A stretch of 64,000 nt of DNA from Archivesica marissinica (Eukaryota; Mollusca; Bivalvia; Venerida; Vesicomyidae): positions 5,062,324 to 5,126,323 of the forward strand of contig CM026393.1 in NCBI GenBank assembly GCA_014843695.1, written 5' to 3'. This document shows, piece by piece, positions 25,799-36,122 of this stretch (its first letter is position 1; the number at the start of each line of letters is the position of its first letter). The position numbers were made by a program, and so were the translations under genes. The notes below the pieces were generated by a model. The model ran no database searches, had not been told where the DNA came from, and saw only the letters and a program-made list of their open reading frames with translations.

Positions 25799-28700
25799 TT
25801 ATTCTTGGATATCGACTCTGACAGTGTTTTTACAGCTTACTCCATGACATCCTCCACAAGCCTCAACACACTGGATTCCATGCTTGAAACAGGTACACAA
25901 GTTCGTACCACATTGGTTGGGATTTTGGCTTTTACACTTGCACCTAATGAATTTCAACACACTATCCGGTGCTACGTCCATGTCCGTCATTAATGGTACA
26001 AGTCCGGAACGATATTGTTGCCAACCCCATGAGCATGGATCAAGCACTTCAGTATCCAAGTTCATCTACTGAATAGTTTGTAGAAATACCCTGATGCTGT
26101 GGAAATGGGCGGCACGTACTGTCGGAGGCATTTGTTGCTGTTCCAAGATGTTTGACTGCGCAATCATCATCTGGTACTTGTGAAAGCGAATGGTCGTCAG
26201 AGTCCTTTCCTTGCAATATTCACCAAACAACAAAGTGAATAAATCTATGCCAAGCTTCCCGACTGTGTCCTGAGTTTCAGCTGAATAGAAATTGTCGGCA
26301 ATCGCTTGAATTGAGCGGTCTTTTGCTATAGTTTTCATCTGTTTAGTCTTGATATGTCCGAATGTTGAAGATGTTGTGTCACATCCACTCCATGCATGTA
26401 TGAACAGAATGTTTTTTTAATGACTGGATAAACCTTTGATGACACATCCTTTACGGAATGAATTGTGGAAGGCCCCACTAGTTTTCGCCTTGTTCCTCCG
26501 ATGACCCTATGAACGTATATGTTCGCCATATCCTCTTTCCAGTGATGCAGAAACAAAACCAAGATGTCCGTGTCATTTGCGATTACTTCAACAGTTTGCT
26601 GGTTCTTGGCATACTCTAGTGCGGTAGAGACTATTAGTGTATCGGCATCTGCTTGTGCTTGCTTTATGATATGACTATTTGCTTCCAAGTGATCAGTGAG
26701 CATAGCAATGAAGCCAACTTTTTTTGCAATGTTAGCAAAGGACGCTTCCTGATCGTTGTACCTACGACGTGACGGGTTCACTTCTATTGTAGCGGCGGGA
26801 AGTCGATCTGATTTGCGTCGGTGGTGTTCGTGATCCTTAGTTGAAAACTCAGGATATCCATCGAATGCAATAATACACTGACCGAATTGATGTGTGAGAT
26901 ATGACGAGTACTGCTCGAAGACTTCCTGGTATGTGTTGTGTTTCCACCGTATGTAGTGAAGAAGCCAACCGCCGTCGACAACACGCATTTGCTCACCAGA
27001 TGGCCTAGTATCTGCTACATCATTATACAGTGCGTTAGCTAATTCAGACTTCACCGGCTTCCTCATGAAATTGTCCTTGACCAAGGATGGAGGACTCGCA
27101 CACATTTCCCATTGGAAATATGGCTCCATGTTCTCGCTGATTCTTTGTGAGATGGCCGAAAATCGACTGAGTAGAATAGCCGGATCAATGTGCATTGTAT
27201 TCTTTCGTCCTACCCTTACTCCGGGTTGGAGATCTTGCAAAGTCTTAATTTGCTCAGATCGCTTAATCTTTGCGCCGTTATATGACACGGAGTCTATCTT
27301 TGACTGTAATTTAGAGCCAACTTCCTCGGTGATATCACAGTTGATACCATCCCCTTGTTCCGCTGTCAAACCGGTTGGCAATGAACGCAAGTCACAACCG
27401 TTGCTGACGAATGGATTGTGATCACCAAACCAGTCTAACAGTTGATCAAGATCAGTGAGGTCGCGGTCTTTTCGAGCAATGCTGAGATCTACGTGTTGTT
27501 CGGACGTCCGTATCTTCTTCTGCGAGCGAGTTGTCATTGCATCATGGATTGCCACACAGATTGGTAATGTGAACACCCATTGGTGACGGACAGATTCAGT
27601 CTGACCTCGTCCATGTGTCAAACCACCACGACTTTTTAGCGAACACATGAGCGTTTGCTCTATCACCAAGTCTGACCAGAGTCCGTTAAAACAATGTTCT
27701 GATCTTTCCACAGCATGAGCGCCTTCTATGTACTTCTGATATAGCCAGAGATGCTGTTCTGGTAGCTTGGCCATATTGTGCACGTAAAGCCTTGCACTTG
27801 TTGCGTAGTGAATATGTCCTGTTGCTGCAAATAAGTTCAGAAACTCACTACATACTCTCAAATGTCCGTTCCAGTCCTTTAGTCTCTCACATGCTACACA
27901 GTCTTCTATTTTCCGAATATAATTCAGTAATTGGATCCATAATTTTGCTGTTCTAGACTGTGATGACAATGATATTTTCAATTCTTCAATGCATTTATCT
28001 AACAAGACAAGTGGCTCCGAGTTTACAATGTCATCACAACGAGTTTCAGCATCGGAATTCAATACGTCACCGAGAAGCTTTTGCAAGGCCTCCACATCCT
28101 TTGTAGTAAGACTGGACTGAACTTTCTCATTGATACCACCGTCATAATCATCATTCTCGTCACGATGTGCCTCGCAGTCCGGTATTATCTGTTCCAGTAA
28201 TTTGGTGGTCAGGCATGCGTAGAGAAGATAGAGAACCCGTAGTGCCCGTGCAATGGCTTTGCCAGACAATATGTGCAAAATAGCATTGGGGCCAAATTTC
28301 TGACCCAGAGCTTCATATATTCCAGATCCTCGCATTGTATGAAATATGCTACTGATTGCGCTCATTAATGTATGGAACCCACCCAGTCTAATCACAAGTT
28401 TGTTAAGCTGTTTGGTGGCAGCAATTTCAACAGCTTTAATGAAGAGCGGTTGGTCAAATGTTACTGATGTACTTGGCAGTTTCAGTTTCGTCACTTGGTC
28501 TTGTATGTAAGACAACGTGAAGTAGATGCAGGTTTCATCACAGGGTTCAGGTCTATGATTGGAAGCATCAACACTTCATCGGCACTAATTCCATCTGTGT
28601 CGTTTTGATAGACACAGTGCATGAATCCAGACCAATTTGTCCAATCCGGGCTAGGAGTCATTTTGGTTGCAAGTACTTTGGCAGAACTCCAGAGCACCTT

Positions 28701-29487
28701 TGAATAATATGACACAGGTGGGATAGTGAATGGTAATATCGTTTCACATATCGCATTGAACTTGAATGTTGACAAGGCGGGGATGGCTGGTGTGACATAA
28801 AGAATAATTGGTATGCCTTTATCGTAAGTAAGATCGGAAATTTTGACCCTTGCCATACGTTTTACACGCTGGTCGGTAATTTGCTGGCTACTTCGGCGTT
28901 GGTACCAAGCAATAATACCCATACCGTGAAAGGTTCCGGTCCCGTCCAAGGTGCGTATGTTTGAATCTGCAATGTACTGTCCTAACGTCGGGAATGGCGG
29001 TGGGGACAACGATTGCAATGTTTGCTGCTGAAGAATGGACTGCTTGAAAAGCTGAACTTCATTGTAGGTGATGGACAAGCCAAATGAGGAAAGTTCTTCT
29101 GTGAGCCACTTTGATCCAAAGACGTGATCTAACTCTATACTAAGACCGAACAGCAGTGGTGAAATTACAGAGTTCGAACGTGCGGCTTGTGTGATGGCTT
29201 GCCCAATTACGTCACAATTTAGCTTATCTTTAATCAGTGTTTCCAGGAACACACGTAAACTAGGAGTCAAAAAGTCTCCGCATTCTTCGGAACTTTTAAT
29301 CTCATTTATTCCTGGATACACATCTTTATTATAATTTCTCGCTCGTATTTCTTCCCGGACAAGCTTTGCAGCAGCTATCATCACCCTTTCTGACTCTTTC
29401 TTGCTACCATTGTTCCTCTCCTTGTACCACTCATCACTGACTATGTATGATGCCATATTTTGGAAGCAAAGCACATCTTTTCTACTG
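25799..29487 (-). pseudogene. transposon protein with PIN/FEN-like and CXC domains, disrupted
   Basis: One gene of about 1,220 codons broken by at least three lesions. The first part (29487-28545) opens near a splice-acceptor-like GGCAGTAG and includes WYKERNNGSKKESERVMIAA and QAARSNSVISPLLFGL. A frameshift near 28540 leads to DETCIYFTLSYIQDQV and FDQPLFIKAVEIA, then GGFHTLMSAISSIFHTM and LSGKAIARALRVL. About residue 510 of the 726-codon middle segment comes VDGGWLLHYIRW, then IIAFDGYPEFSTKDHEHHRR, ADADTLIVSTALEYA (about 621) and IANDTDILVLFLHHW (about 645). These spaced aspartates resemble a PIN/FEN-type nuclease fold; that assignment is inference. A frameshift in a T7 run at 26412-26418 precedes HAWSGCDTTSSTFGHIKTK. 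A TAG at 26066-26068 replaces a probable Trp. The end carries CKC...CCTCFKHGIQC-type cysteines (IRCKCKSQNP, LCTCFKHGIQCVEACGGCHG), a tesmin/TSO1-like CXC domain. Proteins of this layout are common in invertebrate genomes (from memory); biochemical role unknown. The N-terminal part seen in relatives seems absent. Confidence 0.82.
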
Positions 29488-29645
29488 CCACCTACCCTGG
29501 CGAAAAAGACGGAAACAATATTGTCACACCTTGGATTCGAACCCAGGACACTACGCAAGGCACCAGAAATGCAAATCAAACTGTGAGGATCTACAAGAGA
29601 GATACATCAAATTACATTACAGGCTGGTATAGAATATAGTTCTCA

Positions 29646-30024
29646 AGTCAGAATGACGTGAGTTAACTGGTAACCAATATTTTCGTTTTTCCCGCCAAAA
29701 TGGACGCCATCTTGGATTTCGTCATGATTACATCATCACATCAATTTGCTCCATTGACCACAGGGAAGAGTAATCACCTTTGTAACCTCCTGCCAATTTC
29801 CAGTATCATACCTAGACCAGAAGTGACTAGAGACTTAAATTTGTTAGTCCTACCCCCTATCTTGATGGATCTTCGATTGGGTCTTGGGGCCGAAATTTCA
29901 AAGTGCTTGGAAAAAAATTACCCAAGCCCAATTCATGGGGATTTTTTTTCTGAGGCACTATGGGGTGTACTGATTCAGAAAAACTAAGAATTATTTTTCC
30001 TTTACTTTTTTCCCGCAAATGTTC
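29646..30024 (-). repeat. right terminal inverted repeat (379 bp)
   Basis: Inverted counterpart of the left arm, with an extra block of about 70 bp around 29840-29910 (TTAGTCCTACCCCCTATC, TTGGGTCTTGGGGCCG) that the left arm lacks. Confidence 0.92.
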
Positions 30025-30050
30025 TTCTGCACCCTGACTATTTCTAGATG

Positions 30051-30284
30051 TGGAGGTCGTGATAGCATAGGACATTCGCTTCAGGTGCGACTAGTCCGGA
30101 TTTGAGCCCCGCTGGAGCCGTTACGAGTATACCCTTAGGCAAGGTATTTAAATCTCACGTTGCCTCTTACCTCTCCCTCGTGGCGATGGATTCCATCACG
30201 AATGAGGTCTCGAGAGTGATTAATATAAGTTGTAAGAACTCTTTTGGTTTCGCAAACGAGCTAAAATAAATTTGTATAAACTAT
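30051..30284 (+). mobile_element. SINE-A
   Basis: Starts GGAGGTCGTGATAGCATAGG 27 bp outside the transposon end; degenerate B box GGATTTGAGCCCC; full body and tail (small insertion in CTCTTTTGGTTTCGCAA). Confidence 0.9.
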
Positions 30285-30342
30285 TTCTGGATTAATATTT
30301 ATGCTTAGCATACTTTTCACACGTTTCTACAGACATATATGC

Positions 30343-30630
30343 AGTACAGTAGGCTAACACGTTGGACTTGTAATCCAGGGATCGCAGGGTCGATCCCCCG
30401 TCTGACCCTAATAAAATTAAGTCTTTCAGATGAGACTTTAAACCGTGGTCTCGTGTCGGTGCTTTACACCATGCACGTCAAAGAACCAGAGGAGACTATG
30501 TGACTCTGTGTCTTTGTCTTTTTTTTTTACACTATCTTTCGAAATCTGAAATGATTCTATTCAGTAGGCGTCGCTCATATGGGCAACCTGTAGGGACAAT
30601 AAATAAATGTAAAACACAAACAATCACATG
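30343..30630 (+). mobile_element. SINE-B
   Basis: Head TACAGTAGGCTAACACG, arm GGACTTGTAATCC, B box GGGTCGATCCC; body CTCGTGTCGGTGCTTTACAC; a T8 run is inserted in the middle; tail GGGACAATAAATAAATG. Confidence 0.9.
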
Positions 30631-30689
30631 TTTCTAACATACTATCTATAGTGACACTGCCTGATTTTTCCAGAAAGAAAACAGACTTC

Positions 30690-30920
30690 TATATCTTGAT
30701 GTGTGACGTCCGTGGTCCAGTGGTAGAGCGTCGGATCTGGAATATATCGTCCCGGTTCGATACTCGGTCAGGCCACGTATGTAGTGTCATTGAGCAAGGC
30801 ACCTCACACACATTGCTTAGTACTGGTTAACCACTTAGGTCGGCTAAGCTTACCCAGGAAAACATGTCTACGTCCCCGCAAGGGGTTTGCCATTAATGGG
30901 ACATACATACATCTTCATAT
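30690..30920 (+). mobile_element. SINE-E, tRNA-derived
   Basis: Head GTCCGTGGTCCAGTGGTAGA (A box) and B box CGGTTCGATACTC, then GAGCAAGGCACCTCACAC and TACTGGTTAACCACT, with tail ATGTCTACGTCCCCGCAAGG, GGTTTGCCATTAATGGGACA and ACATACATAC. ATCTTGATGTG and ATCTTCATATG at the edges may be a diverged target-site duplication. The same tail sits inside M1 (33717 and 8384). Confidence 0.8.
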
Positions 30921-31088
30921 GATTTCACCGTTGACTAGTCTGATATGCTAAGGCATTAATTGGAAACAAATAAAATTAGTTTAGAATCTCATCTGACTTT
31001 CAACATCAACGGCAATATTAACAAACAGATATATAACAACTAAAATGTCGGAGGGTAAAGAAAATTAAATTACTGATACACCTGGGCC

Positions 31089-31150
31089 CGAGGTTATAAA
31101 ACTTCTCAGATCTCAAATTCTAGCTCAAGTAATTGAAGTATTCTAGTCTG
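31089..31150 (+). mobile_element. M4 foldback, one arm only
   Basis: GAGGTTATAAAACTTCTCAG and ATCTCAAATTCTAGCTCAAG match one arm of the M4 elements at 49144 and 62456; the second arm is missing. Confidence 0.65.
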
Positions 31151-31191
31151 AGAGTTGTACTTTATTGTATGCGTTCTGAACTGAACTGAAC

Positions 31192-31572
31192 AATGAGAGA
31201 CATTACTGGTTTTTCTATTACCTCCCTTGATGGATAGAGTCAGATTTATCCCGAAATGTATATTGGTCCTTTTAGTTGGAATTCTTTGTTTTTACTGTTG
31301 TCGTCTAACCAGATGTTGCATTAGGATAAATGCAATTTTATCAAAATCAGGTTAATTAATTGAACCAATTTTTACAGCAAGGTATCCATTGGATATGCTA
31401 AAAGATATATGTCGAGATTTAATAATTTCATAATAATAAGACGAGAATAGGGATGAAAATGGAAAGCATGTGGTGCAAAGGAAACAACGATGTAAACAGA
31501 GGAAGTCAATTAAGAGGACCAATATACGTTTAGGAGTATTCAGGGGCAGTAACTGACTAATGTGTCTCATTA
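31192..31572 (+). mobile_element. M3 MITE, 381 bp
   Basis: Begins AATGAGAGACATTACTGG, ends AGGGGCAGTAACTGACTAAT then GTGTCTCATTA. Interior TATTACCTCCCTTGATGG, GGTCCTTTTAGTTGGAAT and GCAAAGGAAACAACGATG is shared by all M3 copies. Terminal inverted repeat about 14 bp. Confidence 0.88.
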
Positions 31573-31793
31573 CATTTACAAGAACAAGAAATGTATGTAT
31601 TACAGATATAATAAAAGGTACACATAAGCATTAATTACCATTCAACCATTTGTTTACACATACGAAACAAGTGTATTATAGTTACTAATGTTCAATACTG
31701 GTATAACTTATCGGCAAAATACGCATTCTACAATTTTCTTCATAATACATGAAAATAATTTCTTTTATTGATTTCTTTTATTTCACATATCAT
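31573..31793. other. AT-rich spacer
   Basis: Nothing recognised. Confidence 0.4.
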
Positions 31794-32064
31794 GGATCTG
31801 TAGTTCAGTAGTTAACACGCTGGACTGGTAATCCAGGGATCGCAGGTTCTATCCCCCGTCTGACCATAACAAAATTAACAGTCTTTCAGATGTGACTTTA
31901 AACCGAGGTCTCGTGTCGGTGCTTTACACCGTGCACGTAAACGAACCAGATGAGACTCTGTAATTGCACTATCCTCCAAAAATCTAAAATGACTAATATC
32001 TTCAGGAGGCATCGCTCATATGGGCAACCGGTAGCGACGATAAATAAACGTAAAACACACACAT
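31794..32064 (+). mobile_element. SINE-B
   Basis: Head GATCTGTAGTTCAGTAGTTA, arm CTGGACTGGTAATCCAG, B box AGGTTCTATCCC; body and tail complete to GTAAAACACACACA. Short internal deletion after GAGACTCTG. Confidence 0.93.
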
Positions 32065-32092
32065 AGTACACAATTACTATTATATTTAATAT

Positions 32093-32120
32093 ATTTATTA
32101 TTATTATTATTATTATTATC
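32093..32120. repeat. (TTA)n microsatellite
   Basis: Nine TTA triplets. Confidence 0.95.
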
Positions 32121-32237
32121 ACCTCGTTGAGTATTCATGTATATATATATATATGTAGTTGCTGTATTAAAACTTAAGAAATGTAAACTGTATTAACCAT
32201 GAAATGTATTCAGCAATACGCGGATGCTCATCTATCA

Positions 32238-32354
32238 TGCTAGCCTGGGAACAGGCGTCGATATAGTTTGCCTGGTCAGTCAAATAAATATATTTGAACT
32301 AGTCATTTGGCTAGAAGCTAAAAAGTGAAAAATCGACAGACTGGAACCCAGGCT
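32238..32354. mobile_element. 117-bp inverted-repeat element
   Basis: TAGCCTGGGAACAGGCGTCGA at the left and, inverted, GTCGACAGACTGGAACCCAGGC-like sequence at 32331-32354 (read CGACAGACTGGAACCCAGGC) pair over about 25 bp. Single copy in the window; a tiny MITE is likely. Confidence 0.6.
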
Positions 32355-32372
32355 ACTATCATGTATGTATAG

Positions 32373-32578
32373 GATACAAGCCGAAAACGATCCAATATGT
32401 AAAATATTGGACTGTGTGGGGTGCGTAATATCTTACTTAAAACACACACTTATATAACAATATCCTACTAATTAAAATTGCTAATTTCGTACATTCAAGC
32501 GTAGGATTTAATATAATACTCCAGCAGTCCAATATTAAAAATAATGGACTGCAAGTACAAAGGTATGACGTCACGACA
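32373..32578 (+). mobile_element. M5 MITE
   Basis: Starts AAGCCGAAAACGATCCAATA and ends AAGGTATGACGTCACGAC. CAATATGTAAAATATTGGAC and CAGTCCAATATTAAAAATAA sit near the two ends. An inverted copy lies at 59438-59708. Confidence 0.75.
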
Positions 32579-32739
32579 ATGTTTTAAGCATAACTATACA
32601 TTGCTCTATGTTTTTTATATGTTTCTGTTTATTCTGTTTATTATCGGCTTATTCCATCTTAAATATCGAGTTTTAGAAGATGTTGAGCGAGTTGGAATCT
32701 GAATATGGAACGGAAGAACCTGAATAAACAGAAGTAATA

Positions 32740-32979
32740 CGAACATAGGCTTAGTTTATACACATTATTTTAACTCTCGATTGCGAAACAAGTTCTTACA
32801 ACTTATATTAATCACTCTCGAGGCTTCATTCCTGATGGAAGAGAGAAGAGGCAACGTGGAATTTGATGGCCTTGCATAAGGGCACGATCGTAACGGCTCC
32901 ATTGGGGCTCAAACTCGGGCCGTTCGCACCTGAAGCGAATGTGCTACCACTGTACTACCACGACTTCCACGAACGTAGG
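32740..32979 (-). mobile_element. SINE-A with target-site duplication
   Basis: Reverse copy with an internal deletion (ATGGAAGAGAGAAGAGG joins body parts). CGAACATAGG at 32740-32749 and CGAACGTAGG at 32970-32979 flank it. Confidence 0.9.
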
Positions 32980-33388
32980 TGTGGGCGTTTCTATAGTTGT
33001 AGTGAAGAAGATTATATAAGACAACGGTAGTGCACTTCACATGTGAATTATGTTTTAAAGTGTTCGGGAGATTCCGAGTAGGTTCCTCATCATTTTAAGT
33101 GTACTATTTAAAACATATAAAAATGGAAATTATATAATTTTTTCCGTACTTTTATCACATGCTTTTAACCCTGCATTCTATATGTTGTAATCTTTTGATT
33201 TGTATTGTTATATGTGTGTTATGTTACATGTTTATGTGTGTGTTATGTAACATGTTTATGTAACGCGCTTTTTAACGTGTATTTTTATATGATAAGGGCG
33301 CTCAATAAGATTGGTATAATAATATGTCGACATACTTATAGCTTTATACATTTGAATATTTGTTTTGGATACACTTTAACAAATCCGC
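32980..33388. other. unique stretch
   Basis: Contains a GTTATGTTACATGTTTATGT near-duplication at about 33217-33260; otherwise nothing recognised. Confidence 0.4.
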
Positions 33389-33984
33389 TTAAAGCAGCAT
33401 TACATCGTATGAAATAAAAGATATTTGAAAAATTCAATTTTTACGTATGGGTAGCAATGCTGCTACGCATTCTAACATTATACTTTGTATGCTTATGTTC
33501 ATTTGGTAAACAGTGTTTTTTGCGATAAAACAAACTCGAAACCGAAAGTAGGACTTTCCGTATCGCTCGGTCAAGCACTTGTTTATAACCGGAACGCATC
33601 GTCCGCACTTGTTTACATTCGGAATGCATCCTCCCCATTTGTCCCACGTTGTCTTTTTTAATTAAATTACTTGATATGTTGATTCATACCTATGTTAGCT
33701 TAGTCTTTTAGGGACATGTCTACATCCCCGCGAGGGGTTCGACATTGGAGGAAGATAGATAGATAGTCTTTCATGTTCAAAATATATACGTTGTTTTCTA
33801 CATCCTCTGTTGTTTCACGCATGCGCGCTGTGCGTGTTTAAATTTCGTGTGTTGATAAACAAATTCGCGTATACGACTGTTTAAATTTATTGGAATTTTA
33901 TCGTTTCGATTTTTGTAAAGACACACACATTAGTATTTACATTTTACCAAAAACATCCTTTATTACGATGTAATGCTGCTTTAA
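33389..33984 (+). mobile_element. M1 MITE, unexpanded copy, 596 bp
   Basis: TTAAAGCAGCATTACATCGT to ACGATGTAATGCTGCTTTAA. Same interior as 8061-10053 but with only GACACACACATT where that copy has 1.4 kb of CA. Includes a SINE-E-type tail (CATGTCTACATCCCCGCGAG) and (GATA)n. Confidence 0.9.
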
Positions 33985-34138
33985 ACTCTGCAAACACGCT
34001 GGAGGATGGTGTTTAAAAACATTCTACGTTTACAAAAAATGATAATAGGATAGGCTTCAGAAACGCAAAATTAATTCATAATTTGCATTTCGCTTTTAGT
34101 AAAAAGAGAACATACAATTCATTAAAATTATATAACAT

Positions 34139-34330
34139 ATTAACTCTTTCACCGCCAATGTCGCATAAAAACATCTTTGCAAAAAGTAAAGGACCCGATC
34201 AGACAGAACAAACCGTGTCGTCTGATCAGGCTATATTCCAAAGCACCTGTCCGAATAGCAAACAACATAGATCCTTATCAGACGCGGCGTTACGCGTTGT
34301 GTGCACATACTTAATAGTTATGCTTCCTGC
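34139..34330. repeat. repeat shared with 48985-49130
   Basis: CGATCAGACAGAACAAACCG, GAATAGCAAACAACATA and ATCAGACGCGGCGTTAC are shared with the sequence after the 98-codon frame at 48738. The start TTAACTCTTTCACCGCC resembles the M6 end. Probably an M6-related MITE fragment. Confidence 0.5.
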
Positions 34331-34436
34331 AGTTTTATTTAATAATAGAAAATAACAAGGAACATACTAGTATTTCAATTTCTCTGTAAATTGTGTTTGG
34401 ACTTATGCCTTATAAAAATATGTTATGTTATGCTAT

Positions 34437-34944
34437 TTAAAGCGACACTACATCGATGAAAACGCAAATTTCTACAGAATGAATAAATTTCCTATTATAT
34501 GGTATACTTTCCCCCCAAATATTTGCCTCAAAAACAACAACAAAAAAAGTCGTATACGCTGTTTGTTGACATAACAAAATAATGTAAATAGGGTCAACAT
34601 CCATGCGTAATACAACGTGTGCATCCTGAATAAAAACGATTTATGGTACATATTTACCGTTATATCTCACACTTGTGCCTATGCATATTTATAAGTAGAC
34701 TAATCTTAGTTAAATTATCTCTAAACAACATTATCACGCGTTTAATATTGACTTCAATACAAACACACAATTAAGGAGCATTATATGAAATCCTACTTTC
34801 ACTTTTAAAACTTTGTAGACCACAAAACACTGTTTATTGATTCAATGTTAGTGTTCGAATGTATTAGTAAGAATTTGTAGTAGTAAGGCATTTATACATG
34901 AAAAAATGTATTTTTTTAATTTTTAAAATGTGTTGTCGCTTTAA
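34437..34944 (+). mobile_element. M2 MITE
   Basis: TTAAAGCGACACTACATCGA to GTTGTCGCTTTAA, TTAA on both sides; interior like the copy at 16994 with small deletions. Confidence 0.88.
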
Positions 34945-34970
34945 ACTAATGTGTATAGTTGTCCAATATT

Positions 34971-35309
34971 ACACAGGAAGAGTGTTTTTTTCTCTCTGTT
35001 TTTACGTTTATTTATCGTCGCTACCGGTTGCCCATATGAGCGACGCCTCCTGAAGAGATTAGTTATTTTAGATTTTGGAGGATAGTGCATGATACAGACA
35101 GAGACCCATTCCAGAATCTCCTCTGGTTCTTTTACGTGTACGGTGTAAAGCACCGACACGAGACCTCGGATTAACGTCCCATCTGAAAGACTGTTAATTT
35201 TATTAGGGTCAGACCGGGGATTGAACCTGGGATCGAACCTGCGATCCCTGGATTACCAGTCCAGCGTGTTACCACTGGACTACATATCCGTCTGTGACAC
35301 AGGAAGAGT
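34971..35309 (-). mobile_element. SINE-B with 13-bp target-site duplication
   Basis: Full-length reverse copy with 5' head at 35290. ACACAGGAAGAGT at 34971-34983 and 35297-35309. It sits 27 bp outside an M2 end. A short duplication in the B-box region (ATTGAACCTGGGATCGAACC) is odd. Confidence 0.95.
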
Positions 35310-35740
35310 CAATGAGGGATTCGCTTATATAGGCGTTATAAAACAGCTTACGACTCTGGGGTTGGATAAGTAACCATTCATCCGGGGGCAAAATGGCAAA
35401 TTGTGATTATTAATTAGCTTAGTTTGTGTTTAATATCATTATGTATGTGACACTTTGGTAGCATGTTCATAAACACGGGCATCTTTAAAAATTGGCATTG
35501 ATTTACAGAGCTTGTATTTATGCATGCATTGTGTTATTTTGGTGTGACATTTGAGAGTAACCGGAAACAGCGCAAACATATTTCTTAGAAGAGTTATGGT
35601 CACAGGTTTATGAAATTTATTTATAGAGAGTTGAAGGGTTTCTCTAAGAAACAGGTGAGTATTACCATGACAGTTGGTGGGGGCGGGGGAGGACAACCTT
35701 GCCAGTCTTATTGATTTAATATAGCCAACAGAAGGTGCAT
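35310..35740. other. unique stretch
   Basis: No repeat recognised; an open frame on the minus strand (35439-35696) has no domain. Confidence 0.4.
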
Positions 35741-36122
35741 TAATGAGAGAGATTATTGGGTTTTCGATTACATCCCTTGACAGATAAAGTCCGAGTTACC
35801 CCGAAATATGTATTGGTCCTTTTAGTTGAAAGCCTTTGTTTTTATTTGTTTTCCCTAACAATAGGTTGCGGTATGATAAATGTGATTTTATCAAAAGCAT
35901 GTTAATTAATTTATAATCGATTTCTACAGTAAAGTATCCATTGGATATGCTGTAGGATATCTGTCGAGATTTAGTAATTTAATAATTATAAGATAAGAAA
36001 ACTAATGAAAACAGATCATGTAGTGCAAAGGAAACAACGATAAAAACAAAGGAAGCCAATTAAGAGGACAACCTACTTCCATGAGTATTAAAGGGCAGTA
36101 ACTGACTAATGGCCTCTCATTA
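35741..36122 (+). mobile_element. M3 MITE whose 3' end seeds a satellite
   Basis: TAATGAGAGAGATTATTGGG start, shared M3 interior, 3' end GAGTATTAAAGGGCAGTAAC, TGACTAATGGCCTCTCATTA. The next bases CTGTG and a repeat of the last 39 bp begin the 44-bp array. Confidence 0.9.

Larger units (their letters stand above)
25454..30024 (-). mobile_element. 4.6-kb DNA transposon with long TIRs and a CXC gene
   Basis: The two ends are long inverted repeats (25454-25762 and 29646-30024), and a single decayed gene on the minus strand fills nearly all the space between them. Outermost shared bases are GAACATT on the left and, inverted, AATGTTC on the right. I cannot see a convincing target-site duplication, so the exact ends may be off by a few bases. 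I do not recognise a DDE, HUH, tyrosine or serine transposase in the product. Superfamily unassigned. Confidence 0.82.

Noticed and set aside
27065..27421. 118-codon plus-strand frame inside the transposon
   Set aside because: Antisense shadow of the transposon gene.
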